From Shewanella frigidimarina (GTDB taxonomy: Bacteria > Pseudomonadota > Gammaproteobacteria > Enterobacterales > Shewanellaceae): a stretch of DNA of 64,000 bases. Where the stretch lies: assembly GCF_003797125.1 (NCBI RefSeq), contig NZ_RKKE01000002.1:99661-163660 (forward strand), read 5' to 3'. Below are positions 18,226 through 27,757 of this stretch, piece after piece. Made by a program: the position numbers and the translations under genes. Within the stretch, counting starts at the first letter, position 1; each line of letters opens with the position of its first letter. Under the pieces are notes generated by a model. The model had not been told where the DNA came from. It did no database searches and saw only the letters and a list, made by a program, of their open reading frames with translations.

Positions 18226-18717
18226 ACACACAAAATCCATTTTATATAAAATCTGCGTTATTTTTTAACCACACACAAAAAGTGTAAAAATACAGTGGGT
18301 TAGTATAATTACTCTCGTTCGTCAACACAGTTGTCCACAGAATCTGTGGATAACATTTTTAGCCAATTCTTATCACTATGTATAGTAGCTATAATGAATC
18401 GGTATGAGCACACGCTATATCGGTCTCTGTATAACTATCGTGTGTCGGTATCGTTAACTTATGACATGTCATTTTGATCGCGTCAAGCCATTACGATCAA
18501 AAGCACCCTGTTTTGTCGTTAATCGAACAAATAATAGCTTATCAGCAAACTCAATTGAACCATTGATACTTTCAATATATTACAAAATATGAGCATTTAA
18601 GGCTCTACGTTACAATTTTTGATAATGATATTATTTAAATCGAGCCTATCCTTGTAAGCTATAGCATAAATCGAGATACTAGATAAAAATAATAATATCA
18701 GCTGTAAAAAGAGCCTT
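18226..18717. other. Non-coding region with DnaA-box pair
   Basis: About 490 bp without an ORF. It contains the inverted DnaA-box-like pair at 18331-18353 and, near 18620, an AT-rich GATAATGATATTATT stretch loosely like a Fur site. It should contain the promoter of the lipoprotein gene at 18718. Confidence 0.45.
18331..18353. promoter_or_regulatory. Inverted pair of DnaA-box-like sites
   Basis: TGTGGATAA (18345-18353) is an exact inverse of the consensus DnaA box TTATCCACA. TTGTCCACA (18331-18339) matches eight of nine bases in the opposite orientation, five bases away. Binding is inferred, and the pair also forms a 7-bp hairpin TCCACAG/CTGTGGA. Confidence 0.45.
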
Positions 18718-19170
18718 ATGTTAAAAATGAATTCCATTAAAGTATTGCCTGTACTTCTACTGTTCATTCTCACCGCTTGCGGACATTCAGATGAGTTTGG
18801 TCAACCTCAACTCACACCAGAACAAGTTTCTTTGGGGTTCTTCGAAGCTATTTATGTCGATCGTGATGTCGAGAAAGCTAAAAAGTTTGTCGCACCTGAC
18901 ATCCAAGAAATTATGGACCATTATCATATTGCATCAGCGGTACAACGACATGTATTAGGCTTATCCATGAAACAGGTGACGATGTCTATTGATGAAATTG
19001 ATATCGACTTCTTCCGAAAATTTACCGACGACGTTACTGTCATCGTTAAAATGCAAGGATTAAAAGGTGGAAGAAATTGGATTGATGATCGAACCATTCG
19101 TCTGCATAAACAAGGTAATACCTGGGTGATTGTTGAAATATTACCCGAAAAAGGTCGTATTGAAGGTTAG
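18718..19170 (+). CDS. Putative lipoprotein, SnoaL/DUF4878-like
   Basis: 150 residues with a lipoprotein signal (hydrophobic stretch VLPVLLLFILTAC, lipobox LTAC, Cys near 20). The mature part, about 130 residues, starts TPEQVSLGFFEAIYVDRDVEKAKKFV and ends with a beta-rich TWVIVEILPE. This is the pattern of small NTF2/SnoaL-like lipoproteins (inference from pattern only). A second ATG at 18727 is an alternative start. The gene is isolated and ends at a strong terminator. Confidence 0.8.
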   Translation: MLKMNSIKVLPVLLLFILTACGHSDEFGQPQLTPEQVSLGFFEAIYVDRDVEKAKKFVAPDIQEIMDHYHIASAVQRHVLGLSMKQVTMSIDEIDIDFFRKFTDDVTVIVKMQGLKGGRNWIDDRTIRLHKQGNTWVIVEILPEKGRIEG

Positions 19171-19317
19171 TATTGAGTCAAAGCATATTACCAAACTTAG
19201 CTAGTTTTAGTTTAGTCATGATGGAAGATCAAAACAATTATCACTGATTACAGATATACACCGCTATGCGATATGTTTAAGTATTATTGAAAAAACCGAT
19301 TATTAGCAATAACCAAT

Positions 19318-19345
19318 AAAAATAGCAGCCTAAGCTGCTATTTTT
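19318..19345. terminator. Bidirectional terminator after the 18718 gene and the small ORF
   Basis: Perfect 12-bp stem AAAAATAGCAGC/GCTGCTATTTTT with a CTAA loop, then a further T-rich tract on the plus strand. It would also end minus-strand transcripts of the 26-codon ORF. Confidence 0.95.
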
Positions 19346-19413
19346 ATTTTTTTGTCGGAGTATTTAATGCAACAACTAAGTTGTCAAAGCATTAATCAGC
19401 TCGTTCAATCGTC

Positions 19414-19494
19414 TTATTCTTCGTCAGAAGGTAAAGACTCTAACACGTCATCTTTCACTTGATAGTAAGCGTTTTCGTATTCATGAACTTCCAT
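19414..19494 (-). CDS. Small ORF, 26 residues, acidic
   Basis: Encodes MEVHEYENAYYQVK followed by DDVLESLPSDEE. A strong ribosome site, TTGGAG, lies five bases before the ATG. A near-consensus promoter lies at 19657-19684, and a terminator follows about 70 bp after the stop, so it is a complete small transcription unit. The peptide is strongly acidic, with about ten Asp/Glu and two Lys/His. I do not recognise it. It could be a small protein, a precursor peptide, or a leader in a regulatory RNA. It was found by reading the minus strand around the ribosome site. Confidence 0.6.
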   Translation of the reverse strand: MEVHEYENAYYQVKDDVLESLPSDEE

Positions 19495-19551
19495 AATAAC
19501 TCCAATCTTTTAGGTCGTTTTGTAGGTGTAGGCCTGTCTTTTTATAAACAA

Positions 19552-19596
19552 CAACACGATATTGAATCCTTAATACTGACGACATCGTGTTAATGC
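19552..19596 (-). promoter_or_regulatory. Structured 5' leader hairpin of the small ORF
   Basis: AACACGAT and ATCGTGTT, about 24 nt apart, pair over eight bases, with inner TATT/AATA, inside the about 155-nt untranslated leader of the 26-codon ORF on the minus strand. Function unknown. Confidence 0.45.
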
Positions 19597-19656
19597 TGGG
19601 GGGATGACATTTGCCTTACAGAGAGAAGAGTACCAATCACTTTCTTCTTGGCGCTA

Positions 19657-19684
19657 AGTATATCAATAGTCAGATCACTTTCAA
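19657..19684 (-). promoter_or_regulatory. Promoter upstream of the small ORF
   Basis: On the minus strand TTGAAA (19679-19684), 16-nt spacer, TATACT (19657-19662). Both hexamers are close to the sigma70 consensus. The predicted start is near 19650. Confidence 0.55.
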
Positions 19685-20132
19685 ACCACAATTACGAAAA
19701 ACTTTCAGTTCTGTTTTGCGGATAGTCTAAATGTGTCTTTAAATTGAGGTTTTGCACTAAAAAACAGAAAGTCTTTCAGAAATTACAACATGCTCGACGT
19801 GACAACGTACTAACGTATTGCGACACAAGTCGACGGATCCATTGCTGCTGTTAAGGCTAAATGCCGATGACAATGCCTCTATTACAGCAACTCAAACTCT
19901 ATAGTTCTGATTATTTATTGAAAGAATAATGCCCTTAAAAGACGAAGCACAACATAATGAAGCACCTGAGAGCTTCACTCAAAAATAACGCCCTGCACCC
20001 ATCCTGCACTATCAAAGCATTTAACACATACAGCTAAGCTTTTGGCTTAGAATTAATAGTTAAAGCTGATGAGTTCTTAGGAAATGACAGGTCTTACAGA
20101 CATCAGTAGAAAATGAATCAATTTAGGATAAT
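19685..20132. other. Non-coding stretch between the small ORF and hrpA
   Basis: About 450 bp upstream of the small-ORF promoter and downstream of hrpA. I see no ORF with a ribosome site and no structured RNA. Confidence 0.4.
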
Positions 20133-20164
20133 AAAAAACCGACATCACCTAAGTGATATCGGTT
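20133..20164 (-). terminator. hrpA terminator
   Basis: On the minus strand a 12-bp stem AACCGATATCAC/GTGATGTCGGTT (one wobble pair), TTAG loop, followed by T-run. Confidence 0.9.
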
Positions 20165-20202
20165 GTATTAACATCGTCATGCGATAGAGCAACGTGCCAA
20201 GG

Positions 20203-23200
20203 TTACACTTGACTGATAGAACTCAATACTCGCTTTTCTGAAATAGGATAAGCGGTACCTAATACCTGAGCAAAACAAGATACTCGGTACTCTTCTATCA
20301 TCCAGCGAGCTTCAATTAGTGCTTCTGGGACCGGTTGTGAACGTGGCACTTTCGCTAACTGAGCCGTTAACGCCTCTTGTACTTTTGCAATACTGTGCAT
20401 GTGTAATCGATCGCGTGTAGGGTCAACAGGTAGCTTATCGAGTCTATTTTCAATGGCTTTTAAATAACGAACAACATCCGTTAACCGTTGCCAGCCACAG
20501 TCTTCGACAAATCCTTTATAAACAAGACTATCAAGCTGAGTTTGAATATCACTCATTGCAAATGCAATATCTAAACTAATTTTGCCTTTAAGACGTTTTT
20601 TAATACGTTGATAAATTGTCAAAATTTGTTCTACATTTAGCGCAATATTCTCTGCTGTTGGGTTGAGCTCTTGGCGAACCCACTCTTTTGCTTGTTCGAA
20701 CTGCTGCTCGTTACGAATATCTAGTTGCTTTTGATCTAACAACTGCTGTACCGCTGCATTAATTATATCTTCGATTAATATCTGCACTTGTCCAAATGGA
20801 TTAAAGTACATCGCTAGCTTCGCTTTATTAGGCAAAGCTTGTTGTAAATGTTTCACTGGCGAAGGTATGTTAATCAACAGTAATCGGCGCAACCCTACTC
20901 GATGATGACGTTTTGCTTCATGTTCATCATCAAATAACTTAATCGCCACATCGGTTTTATTATCAATTAATGCCGGATACGCTTTAACTTCGTAATTACC
21001 TTTGCGCTGCTGATATTGAGCGGGTAAATCGCCAAATGACCATGTGGTTATTGCCTCTTGCTCAATGCCTTTGTCTGCCACTTTACGTATTGCTTTAGCA
21101 ACAACACCTTGCAGTTGACCTTTTAACAGCTCTAAATCACGACCTTGGGCGACTAAACGACCATGGTCATCCTCAATCTTAAAGTTCATCTTAAGATGTT
21201 CTGTCAGTTGAGTTACATCAAAGTCGTCAGCTGAAATGCGTACACCGCTCATGCGCAGTAACTGTTTACACATGGTATCAAGCATCGATAACTCAAACGG
21301 CTTCATCGCTTGATAACATGCCCGAGCATAATCTGGTGCGGGAACGAAATTACGACGTAGATTTTTAGGCAAGGATTTAATCAGTGCAATCAGTTTTTCT
21401 TGTCGCAACCCAGGCACGAGCCAATCAAAGTCACTGTCATCAATTTGATTAATCAGTGCAACAGGAATATGCACAGATACGCCGTCATCAACACTACCCG
21501 GTTCAAAATGATAACTGACAGTTAAGCCGAGATTACCTTTATGCCATATTTCTGGAAAATCGAGCGCTGATATATGATCGGCACTACGCTGCATTAATAA
21601 TGCTTGGCTGTAATCGAGTAAGTCAGGCGTTTGTTGACGCGCTTTTTTCCACCAGGCAAAAAACAGTGGTCCATTATAAATGCCAGCTGGTATTAGCGGT
21701 TCGTAAAAATCCACCAACACTTGCTCATCGACCAAAATATCTCGGCGGCGAGATTTATGTTCTAGCGACTCTATGTCATTAAGCAATTTTTGGTTATTAA
21801 CAAAAAACGTTTCTTTCGTCTGTAACTGCCCTTCGGCTAAAGCACTACGCACAAAAATATCTCGAGCTTCTATAGGGTCAATCGGCCCATATTGTACTCG
21901 ACGGCGATTGACTATGGTCAAGCCATAAAGAACTTGGTTCTCAAGTGCTATAACGCTTGCCGCTTTGGCTTCAAAATGCGGTTCTAGATAATTCTTTTTC
22001 ACGAGATGAGATGCGAGCGATTCTAACCATTCAGGATCTATTTTGGCGCAACAACGCGCAAACAAACGTGAGGTTTCAGTCAGCTCAGCAGCCATTATCC
22101 ACTTAGGCCCCTTTTTCGCTAAAGGCGATCCCGGAAATACAAAGAATTTACGGTTACGCGCCCCTAGATACTCGTTGTTCTCGCCTTTAAAACCAACATG
22201 ACTTAACAAGCCTGATAATAATGCTCTATGTAATTGTTCGTAACTGGCTGCACTGTCATTAATACGCCATTTCAATTCATGGACGGCTTGTTTCACTTGA
22301 GTGTATAAATCTTGCCATTCACGTACGCGTAAATACGCGAGATATTCGTCACGACATTGTTTTCTAAACTGACTGGCTGATAGCTCATGCTTTTGATCTT
22401 TTACGTGATCCCATAACTTTACCCAGCTGGCAAAGTCTGAATCTTTATCAGCATAACGGCGATGACACTCGTCTGCTGCTTGTTTCTTTTCTGCGGGACG
22501 TTCACGCGGATCTTGAATCGACAAACCTGCAGTAATCACTAATGCTTCGTGTAAACAACCCAATTTGTTCGCTTCAATAACCATTCGGGCTAAACGCGGA
22601 TCGAGTGGAATTTTCGCTAAATCTTTGCCTAAAGGCGTTAACACTAGGTCATTACCAGACTTTTTAACTGCTTGTAATTCTTCAAGCAATAAAAAACCGT
22701 CTCGAATGTGTTTTTGATCCGGTGGTTGAATAAATGGAAATCCGCCAATGTCACCTAATCCAATCGCCAACATGTGCAAAATCACTGAAGCAAGATTGGT
22801 TCGTAATATTTCAGGATCGGTAAATTCAGGGCGCTGAATAAAATCCATTTCATCGTAAAGTCGAATACAAATACCCGGTCCTACACGACCACAACGTCCT
22901 TGACGTTGATTTGCACTGGCTTGCGATATGGGCTCTATCGGTAAACGCTGTACTTTCGTACGGTAACTATAACGGCTTATACGAGCAGTACCAGGGTCGA
23001 TAACATAACGGATCCCAGGTACGGTTAATGACGTTTCGGCAACGTTGGTGGCTAATACGATACGGCGGCCAATGTGGCTTTTAAAGACTTTAGATTGTTC
23101 ACCATAAGAAAGACGCGCGTATAGTGGTAAAACCTCAGTATCGCGATATTGCTGTTTATTGAGTAAATCTGCGGTATCGCGAATTTCGCGCTCACCATTC

Positions 23201-24078
23201 ATAAATATCAATATGTCGCCAGGACCCGCGGCCATTAACTCTTCTACGGCAGCAAAAATACCATCGCTGACATCTAAATCAGCATCAGTGTTGCGCACTA
23301 AAGGACGATAACGCGTTTCAACTTCAAAAGTACGCCCAGACACTTCAATAACAGGTGCGTTATTAAAGTGTTTTGAAAAGCGATCTACATCAATGGTAGC
23401 TGAAGTAATAATAACTTTTAAATCAGGACGCTTCTTTAATACCTGCTTCAGATATCCCAATATAAAATCAATGTTTAAGCTGCGCTCATGCGCTTCATCA
23501 ATAATAATCGCATCATATTGGTTGAGAAATCGATCCGAGGTGAGTTCGGCGAGTAAAATACCGTCGGTCATCAGTTTAATGTAACTGTTGTCGCTCATGG
23601 CATCAGCAAAACGAACTTTAAAGCCAACAACTTCGCCTAATGGGCTGTTAAGTTCATCAGCAATACGGTTCGCAACACTTCGAGCAGCAAGACGACGAGG
23701 CTGAGTATGGCCAATTAAGCCTCTCGTTCCTAATCCCAATTCAAGACAGATTTTAGGTAACTGAGTGGTTTTACCAGACCCAGTCTCCCCCGCCACAATC
23801 ACCACTTGATTATTGGCAATAGCAGAGGCTATATCGTCACGTTTTTGCGACACAGGCAGTTCATCTGGATAACTGATAATAGGTCTAGACTGCAAGCGCT
23901 GTTGCGCTTTTTGATAGGCTTGTTGCGCAGCTTCAGTTAACTGAGCTAACGTTTGGGATTTTTTTTCAGACTCGGCTTCTTTATTGACACGATACAAACG
24001 ACGACGAATTTTAGCAGCATCGGTTTGATAACAAAGATTGAGATACGCCTTAGATAGCGGGTGAAGGTCCGAATTCAA
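20203..24078 (-). CDS. hrpA: ATP-dependent RNA helicase HrpA
   Basis: DEAH-box RNA helicase implicated in rescuing stalled or collided ribosomes in E. coli. At 1291 residues it is close to the usual ~1300. Walker A GETGSGKT is at 97-104, DEAH in IIIDEAHERSLN, motif III SAT in VIITSATIDV, and motif VI QRQGRCGRVGPG follows. The helicase-associated, OB and long C-terminal DUF3418 regions complete the protein. It is monocistronic and ends at the terminator at 20133-20164. No anomaly seen. Confidence 0.98.
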   Translation of the reverse strand: MNSDLHPLSKAYLNLCYQTDAAKIRRRLYRVNKEAESEKKSQTLAQLTEAAQQAYQKAQQRLQSRPIISYPDELPVSQKRDDIASAIANNQVVIVAGETGSGKTTQLPKICLELGLGTRGLIGHTQPRRLAARSVANRIADELNSPLGEVVGFKVRFADAMSDNSYIKLMTDGILLAELTSDRFLNQYDAIIIDEAHERSLNIDFILGYLKQVLKKRPDLKVIITSATIDVDRFSKHFNNAPVIEVSGRTFEVETRYRPLVRNTDADLDVSDGIFAAVEELMAAGPGDILIFMNGEREIRDTADLLNKQQYRDTEVLPLYARLSYGEQSKVFKSHIGRRIVLATNVAETSLTVPGIRYVIDPGTARISRYSYRTKVQRLPIEPISQASANQRQGRCGRVGPGICIRLYDEMDFIQRPEFTDPEILRTNLASVILHMLAIGLGDIGGFPFIQPPDQKHIRDGFLLLEELQAVKKSGNDLVLTPLGKDLAKIPLDPRLARMVIEANKLGCLHEALVITAGLSIQDPRERPAEKKQAADECHRRYADKDSDFASWVKLWDHVKDQKHELSASQFRKQCRDEYLAYLRVREWQDLYTQVKQAVHELKWRINDSAASYEQLHRALLSGLLSHVGFKGENNEYLGARNRKFFVFPGSPLAKKGPKWIMAAELTETSRLFARCCAKIDPEWLESLASHLVKKNYLEPHFEAKAASVIALENQVLYGLTIVNRRRVQYGPIDPIEARDIFVRSALAEGQLQTKETFFVNNQKLLNDIESLEHKSRRRDILVDEQVLVDFYEPLIPAGIYNGPLFFAWWKKARQQTPDLLDYSQALLMQRSADHISALDFPEIWHKGNLGLTVSYHFEPGSVDDGVSVHIPVALINQIDDSDFDWLVPGLRQEKLIALIKSLPKNLRRNFVPAPDYARACYQAMKPFELSMLDTMCKQLLRMSGVRISADDFDVTQLTEHLKMNFKIEDDHGRLVAQGRDLELLKGQLQGVVAKAIRKVADKGIEQEAITTWSFGDLPAQYQQRKGNYEVKAYPALIDNKTDVAIKLFDDEHEAKRHHRVGLRRLLLINIPSPVKHLQQALPNKAKLAMYFNPFGQVQILIEDIINAAVQQLLDQKQLDIRNEQQFEQAKEWVRQELNPTAENIALNVEQILTIYQRIKKRLKGKISLDIAFAMSDIQTQLDSLVYKGFVEDCGWQRLTDVVRYLKAIENRLDKLPVDPTRDRLHMHSIAKVQEALTAQLAKVPRSQPVPEALIEARWMIEEYRVSCFAQVLGTAYPISEKRVLSSISQV

Positions 24079-24155
24079 ATCTGATTCCCTTGCTTACATC
24101 AAAAAAAGCGATCCTAGCAAGGAAAACAGCAGAATGGTATTGATTTTAACGATTG

Positions 24156-24572
24156 TTAAGCTGGAGATAAGTAACACTGTTGCATATAAATATTCATCGC
24201 CTTAAGCACATTGGTCCGATTAATCGTCCCAATGACTTTTCCGGCACTCAATACAGGATAAATTTTCGGCTTCGCACCCAACATTTGTTCAGCGAGTTCT
24301 AAAATACTGTCATCCGGCGCGACCGTCAACACGGGGCTTTTCATGCAATCTGCCACTGTACTGGTCATATCACAGTGGTAGCTACTTTTTAACATCACTG
24401 ACAAGCAATCTTGTTGGGATAAGAACCCCACTAACTTTCCAACACTATCCACCACTGGCGCGCCGCTCTTATTACTTTCGAGTAATTTTTCAACCGCTAT
24501 TGCCAGTGACATATCTGCGGTTAACAGTATCGGACGTCTATCCATGTGATCTTTAATTTTTATTGAATCCAT
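24156..24572 (-). CDS. CBS-domain protein
   Basis: 138 residues from the ATG at 24572 (MDSIKIKDHMDRRP). I prefer this start because AGGGG lies five bases upstream; an in-frame ATG at 24590 would add six residues. Two CBS motifs are present, about 8-62 (PILLTADMSLAIAVEKLLE ... GAPVVDSVGKLVGFLSQQD) and 75-130 (SPVLTVAPDDSILELAEQM ... IYPVLSAGKVIGTINR). Together they form one Bateman module, which in other proteins binds adenine nucleotides. It has no fused effector domain, so its partner is unknown. Confidence 0.85.
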   Translation of the reverse strand: MDSIKIKDHMDRRPILLTADMSLAIAVEKLLESNKSGAPVVDSVGKLVGFLSQQDCLSVMLKSSYHCDMTSTVADCMKSPVLTVAPDDSILELAEQMLGAKPKIYPVLSAGKVIGTINRTNVLKAMNIYMQQCYLSPA

Positions 24573-24699
24573 AAAGCCCCCTAAATGCACGCTAATTGAC
24601 TACGTGCTTAATAAATCTCGTTAATCAATTCTTAATGAATCAACATTCGAGTACTGACTTAATTTAAGTTTAGTCAATAATGGCTCAGTGGATAGAAAA

Positions 24700-24722
24700 T
24701 AAAACCGATTGTATTAATCGGT
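24700..24722 (-). terminator. Terminator of the asparaginase gene
   Basis: On the minus strand ACCGATT/AATCGGT with a 5-nt loop followed by TTTATTTT, directly after the stop of the gene at 24744. Confidence 0.75.
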
Positions 24723-24743
24723 ACTTATTATCACAGCTAGAAC

Positions 24744-25778
24744 TTACTTATCACGCCAGATCATGATTGTTGCAGCTTGGCCTTGGCTTCGAGTGGCACG
24801 ATACATACCTTCGGTATTAAATGGCGTTGCGATATTGCCACGCTGATCAATCGCTATCACACCTCCAGTTCCACCAGCTGATATTAAGCGTTGATTAATG
24901 ACTTCATCAGCCGCTTGAATAATCGATAATTGTTGGTATTTAACTTTGGCGCATATGTCACCCGCCACCTGATAACGAATAAAATACTCACCGTGCCCAG
25001 TTGCAGATACCGCACATACGCCATTTTCAGCATACGTTCCAGCGCCAATGACTGGAGAATCACCAATACGACCAAAACGTTTTGCTGTCATGCCGCCGGT
25101 TGACGTCCCTGCAGCAAGGTTACCTTGCTTATCAAGTGCAACAGCACCCACTGTGCCATATTTATAATTGGCGGTTAACTGTTCCACTGACGCCTGATAA
25201 TCATCGCCGTTATTTTGCTCGGCTTCAATGATACTCGCTTTAGCATCAAGTAACTGCGCATAACGATGTGGGGTATCAAAATGACTGTTGGGCACTAAAC
25301 TAAATTGTTGGGTTAACGCAAATTCTTCTGCCCCTTGTCCGTAAAGCATCACATGGGGTGATTTTTCCATTACCTTTCTAGCCAAATCAATCGGGTTTTT
25401 AATATGTTTAACCCCAGCGACGGCACCTGCATTCATAGTGTTACCGTCCATAACTGAGGCATCAAGTTCATGTCCACCATCAAAAGTATAAACAGCGCCA
25501 ACCCCAGCATTAAATAATGGGCTATTTTCTAACACATTTATCGCAGATTGAACCGCATCGAGGCTGTCGCCGCCTTTATCTAACACTTTATATCCGGCAT
25601 CAACTGCCTGTTTAAGTTTGTCGCGAATGGCTTTCTCTTGCTCAGGGCTCAGGCTAGCAGCTGAAATAGTGCCGGCGCCGCCATGGATTGCTATAGCAAA
25701 AGGTGTATCGTCTTTAGCAAAACAGGTATTCGACGTTAAGCTTAAACATAGCGCTATCGTTAAATATAATTTATTCAT
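24744..25778 (-). CDS. Isoaspartyl peptidase / L-asparaginase, exported
   Basis: Ntn-hydrolase of the plant-type asparaginase family, self-cleaved to alpha and beta subunits, acting on beta-aspartyl dipeptides and asparagine. The 344-residue sequence has a signal peptide (MNKLYLTIALCLSL..CFA) that predicts a periplasmic location. FAIAIHGGAGTIS opens the domain. The nucleophile Thr lies in KYGTVGAVALDKQGN, with GTSTGGMTAKRFGRIGDSP and SATGHGEYFIR forming the substrate pocket. It is divergent from tamA. Confidence 0.93.
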   Translation of the reverse strand: MNKLYLTIALCLSLTSNTCFAKDDTPFAIAIHGGAGTISAASLSPEQEKAIRDKLKQAVDAGYKVLDKGGDSLDAVQSAINVLENSPLFNAGVGAVYTFDGGHELDASVMDGNTMNAGAVAGVKHIKNPIDLARKVMEKSPHVMLYGQGAEEFALTQQFSLVPNSHFDTPHRYAQLLDAKASIIEAEQNNGDDYQASVEQLTANYKYGTVGAVALDKQGNLAAGTSTGGMTAKRFGRIGDSPVIGAGTYAENGVCAVSATGHGEYFIRYQVAGDICAKVKYQQLSIIQAADEVINQRLISAGGTGGVIAIDQRGNIATPFNTEGMYRATRSQGQAATIMIWRDK

Positions 25779-25909
25779 GTTAGAAAAGTCCTTGAAGGTG
25801 GTTTATCTTTGTAACCATTTCTACTTGTAATTTCAATCATATCCTTGCGACTTTTATACTTTGTAGCGACAATGGTCATCATCATCAATTTTGGAAAAGT
25901 TAGCTTAAC

Positions 25910-27757
25910 TTGTCGACAAAACGCCTTAAAATTAGCCAGTTTCTATTACTTTCGTTGACCTTACTGATGTCAGGCTTGGTGCTGGCCGACGAAAATTGGT
26001 TAACGATTAACGTTACCGGCGTGCCGAAAAAAATTGAAAAGAACATTTTTGCCCATTTAGGCACATTGCCAGATAACGATGTTCAGCGCCGAGCATTTTT
26101 ATTTACAGTTGACGATAACACCCATGATGCGCTCGAATCCATGGGCTATTACCATGCAATTTTAAATATTGATGTTAGAGAGAATGATAAAGGCCCTTGG
26201 GAGTTAAGCCTCAATATAACGCCAGGTGAACCGGTCATTATTCAGTGGGTAGATATCCATTTTCAAGGTGAAATGCTCCAAGATAATACTTTCTCGTTGT
26301 GGCTAAATAGTCTGAAAATAAAACCTGGTGATACCTTAAACCATGGTGTCTATGATTCGATAAAATCACAATTAGTCACGTTAGCACTGGCAAGAGGATA
26401 TTTTGATGGTCAATATACCAAATCAGAAATCAACATTAACCGTGACTTAAATACCGCCCAAATTAACCTACAGTTTAACTCGGGTAAGCGCTATTTATTT
26501 GGTGATGTTCACTTTGAAGGCAGTACTCTCAATAATGATGTTGTCGAAGCCTTAATTCCTTTTGATGCTGATGCGCCTTACGCCACACAGCTATTAACTG
26601 AGTTTAATCGCAATTTATTAGATACAGGTTACTTTAGTAATATCAAAGTATTACCACAACTAAACAAAATTGATACTGGTGTAGTGCCGATTAAAGTTGA
26701 GCTAAGCCCGCGGCCTAGTCATCTTATTGAAGTCGGTTTAGGCGCAGATATTGGAAATAGTACAGAAAACAGTGTCGATCCTCGTGTGCGAGTCACTTGG
26801 CGAACGCCGCAAATCAATCGCTATGGCCATTATCAAGAAACCAGTGCTGAGTGGTCACCTGAGCGGCCTAAGATTTTAACCACTTATACTATTCCGTTAA
26901 CCCACCCTTTAGATGATCAACTGAAAATAAAACTTGGCTTATTACGCGACACCTATGGTGTTACCCAAGATTACGACGCTGATAAACGCCAATTTAATAA
27001 TACCGGGCAATTAGAGTCTAAAAAGTATCTTGTTGGGTTAACGCGTCAAAGGCGCTCTAAAAGTAATTGGTTACATGGATATTCAATTGAATCCGTGAGA
27101 GAGTTTTATAATCAGCTCGATACAGATTACGACCCACGTTTTTATTTGTTGGGTTTCAACCTCACCAAAACTGTCCGTGGCGACAACACGCTCGATCCCA
27201 AATCAGGCTATCGTCAAACTTACAGTGTTGAATACGCCGACCCGTCCCTGGGCTCAACTATCCGTCTGGCCCGTTTACAAGCCCGATTTAAATGGGTAGA
27301 TACAATATTCGATAAGCATCGTTTTGTTGCCCGGGTGGATTTAGGTGCTAATATTGCTGACAAAAACGATATGGCTAATATACCGCCATCGTTACGATAT
27401 TTTGCCGGTGGCGACCAAAGCATACGAGGTTACAGTTACCAAGAATTAGGCCCCTATATTGACTACACCAACAGTGAAGGCGGCTTATCTCGACAGGTTG
27501 TCGGTGGGCGCTACTTGGCGATTGGCAGTGTTGAATATCAATATTATCTTACCCCGACATGGCGAGTTGCCACCTTTGTCGATGCTGGTAATGCTTTTGA
27601 TACACAACAGTTTGAACCGGTAGTATCGGTTGGTGGAGGATTACACTGGATATCACCTATTGGCCCGATTCGAATGGACCTAGGTTTTGGCTTAAAAGAA
27701 ACCGAGACAGTTGCACGTTCATATCGTTTCCATTTAACCATGGGAACTGATTTATGA
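25910..27757 (+). CDS. tamA: Translocation and assembly module TamA
   Basis: Omp85-family outer-membrane protein that works with TamB in outer-membrane protein or lipid trafficking. The 615-residue sequence has a signal peptide to about residue 26 (SGLVLA-DE), three POTRA domains to about 265, and a 16-stranded barrel whose signature includes GGDQSIRGYSYQELGPY and the final FHLTMGTDL. The start is a TTG: an in-frame stop lies three codons upstream, so no longer start exists. It overlaps tamB by four bases (ATGA). Confidence 0.95.
   Translation: MSTKRLKISQFLLLSLTLLMSGLVLADENWLTINVTGVPKKIEKNIFAHLGTLPDNDVQRRAFLFTVDDNTHDALESMGYYHAILNIDVRENDKGPWELSLNITPGEPVIIQWVDIHFQGEMLQDNTFSLWLNSLKIKPGDTLNHGVYDSIKSQLVTLALARGYFDGQYTKSEININRDLNTAQINLQFNSGKRYLFGDVHFEGSTLNNDVVEALIPFDADAPYATQLLTEFNRNLLDTGYFSNIKVLPQLNKIDTGVVPIKVELSPRPSHLIEVGLGADIGNSTENSVDPRVRVTWRTPQINRYGHYQETSAEWSPERPKILTTYTIPLTHPLDDQLKIKLGLLRDTYGVTQDYDADKRQFNNTGQLESKKYLVGLTRQRRSKSNWLHGYSIESVREFYNQLDTDYDPRFYLLGFNLTKTVRGDNTLDPKSGYRQTYSVEYADPSLGSTIRLARLQARFKWVDTIFDKHRFVARVDLGANIADKNDMANIPPSLRYFAGGDQSIRGYSYQELGPYIDYTNSEGGLSRQVVGGRYLAIGSVEYQYYLTPTWRVATFVDAGNAFDTQQFEPVVSVGGGLHWISPIGPIRMDLGFGLKETETVARSYRFHLTMGTDL

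Noticed and set aside
18613..18640. Fur-box-like GATAATGATATTATT upstream of the lipoprotein gene
   Set aside because: Only about two thirds of the 19-bp consensus matches, in an AT-rich region where this is expected by chance.
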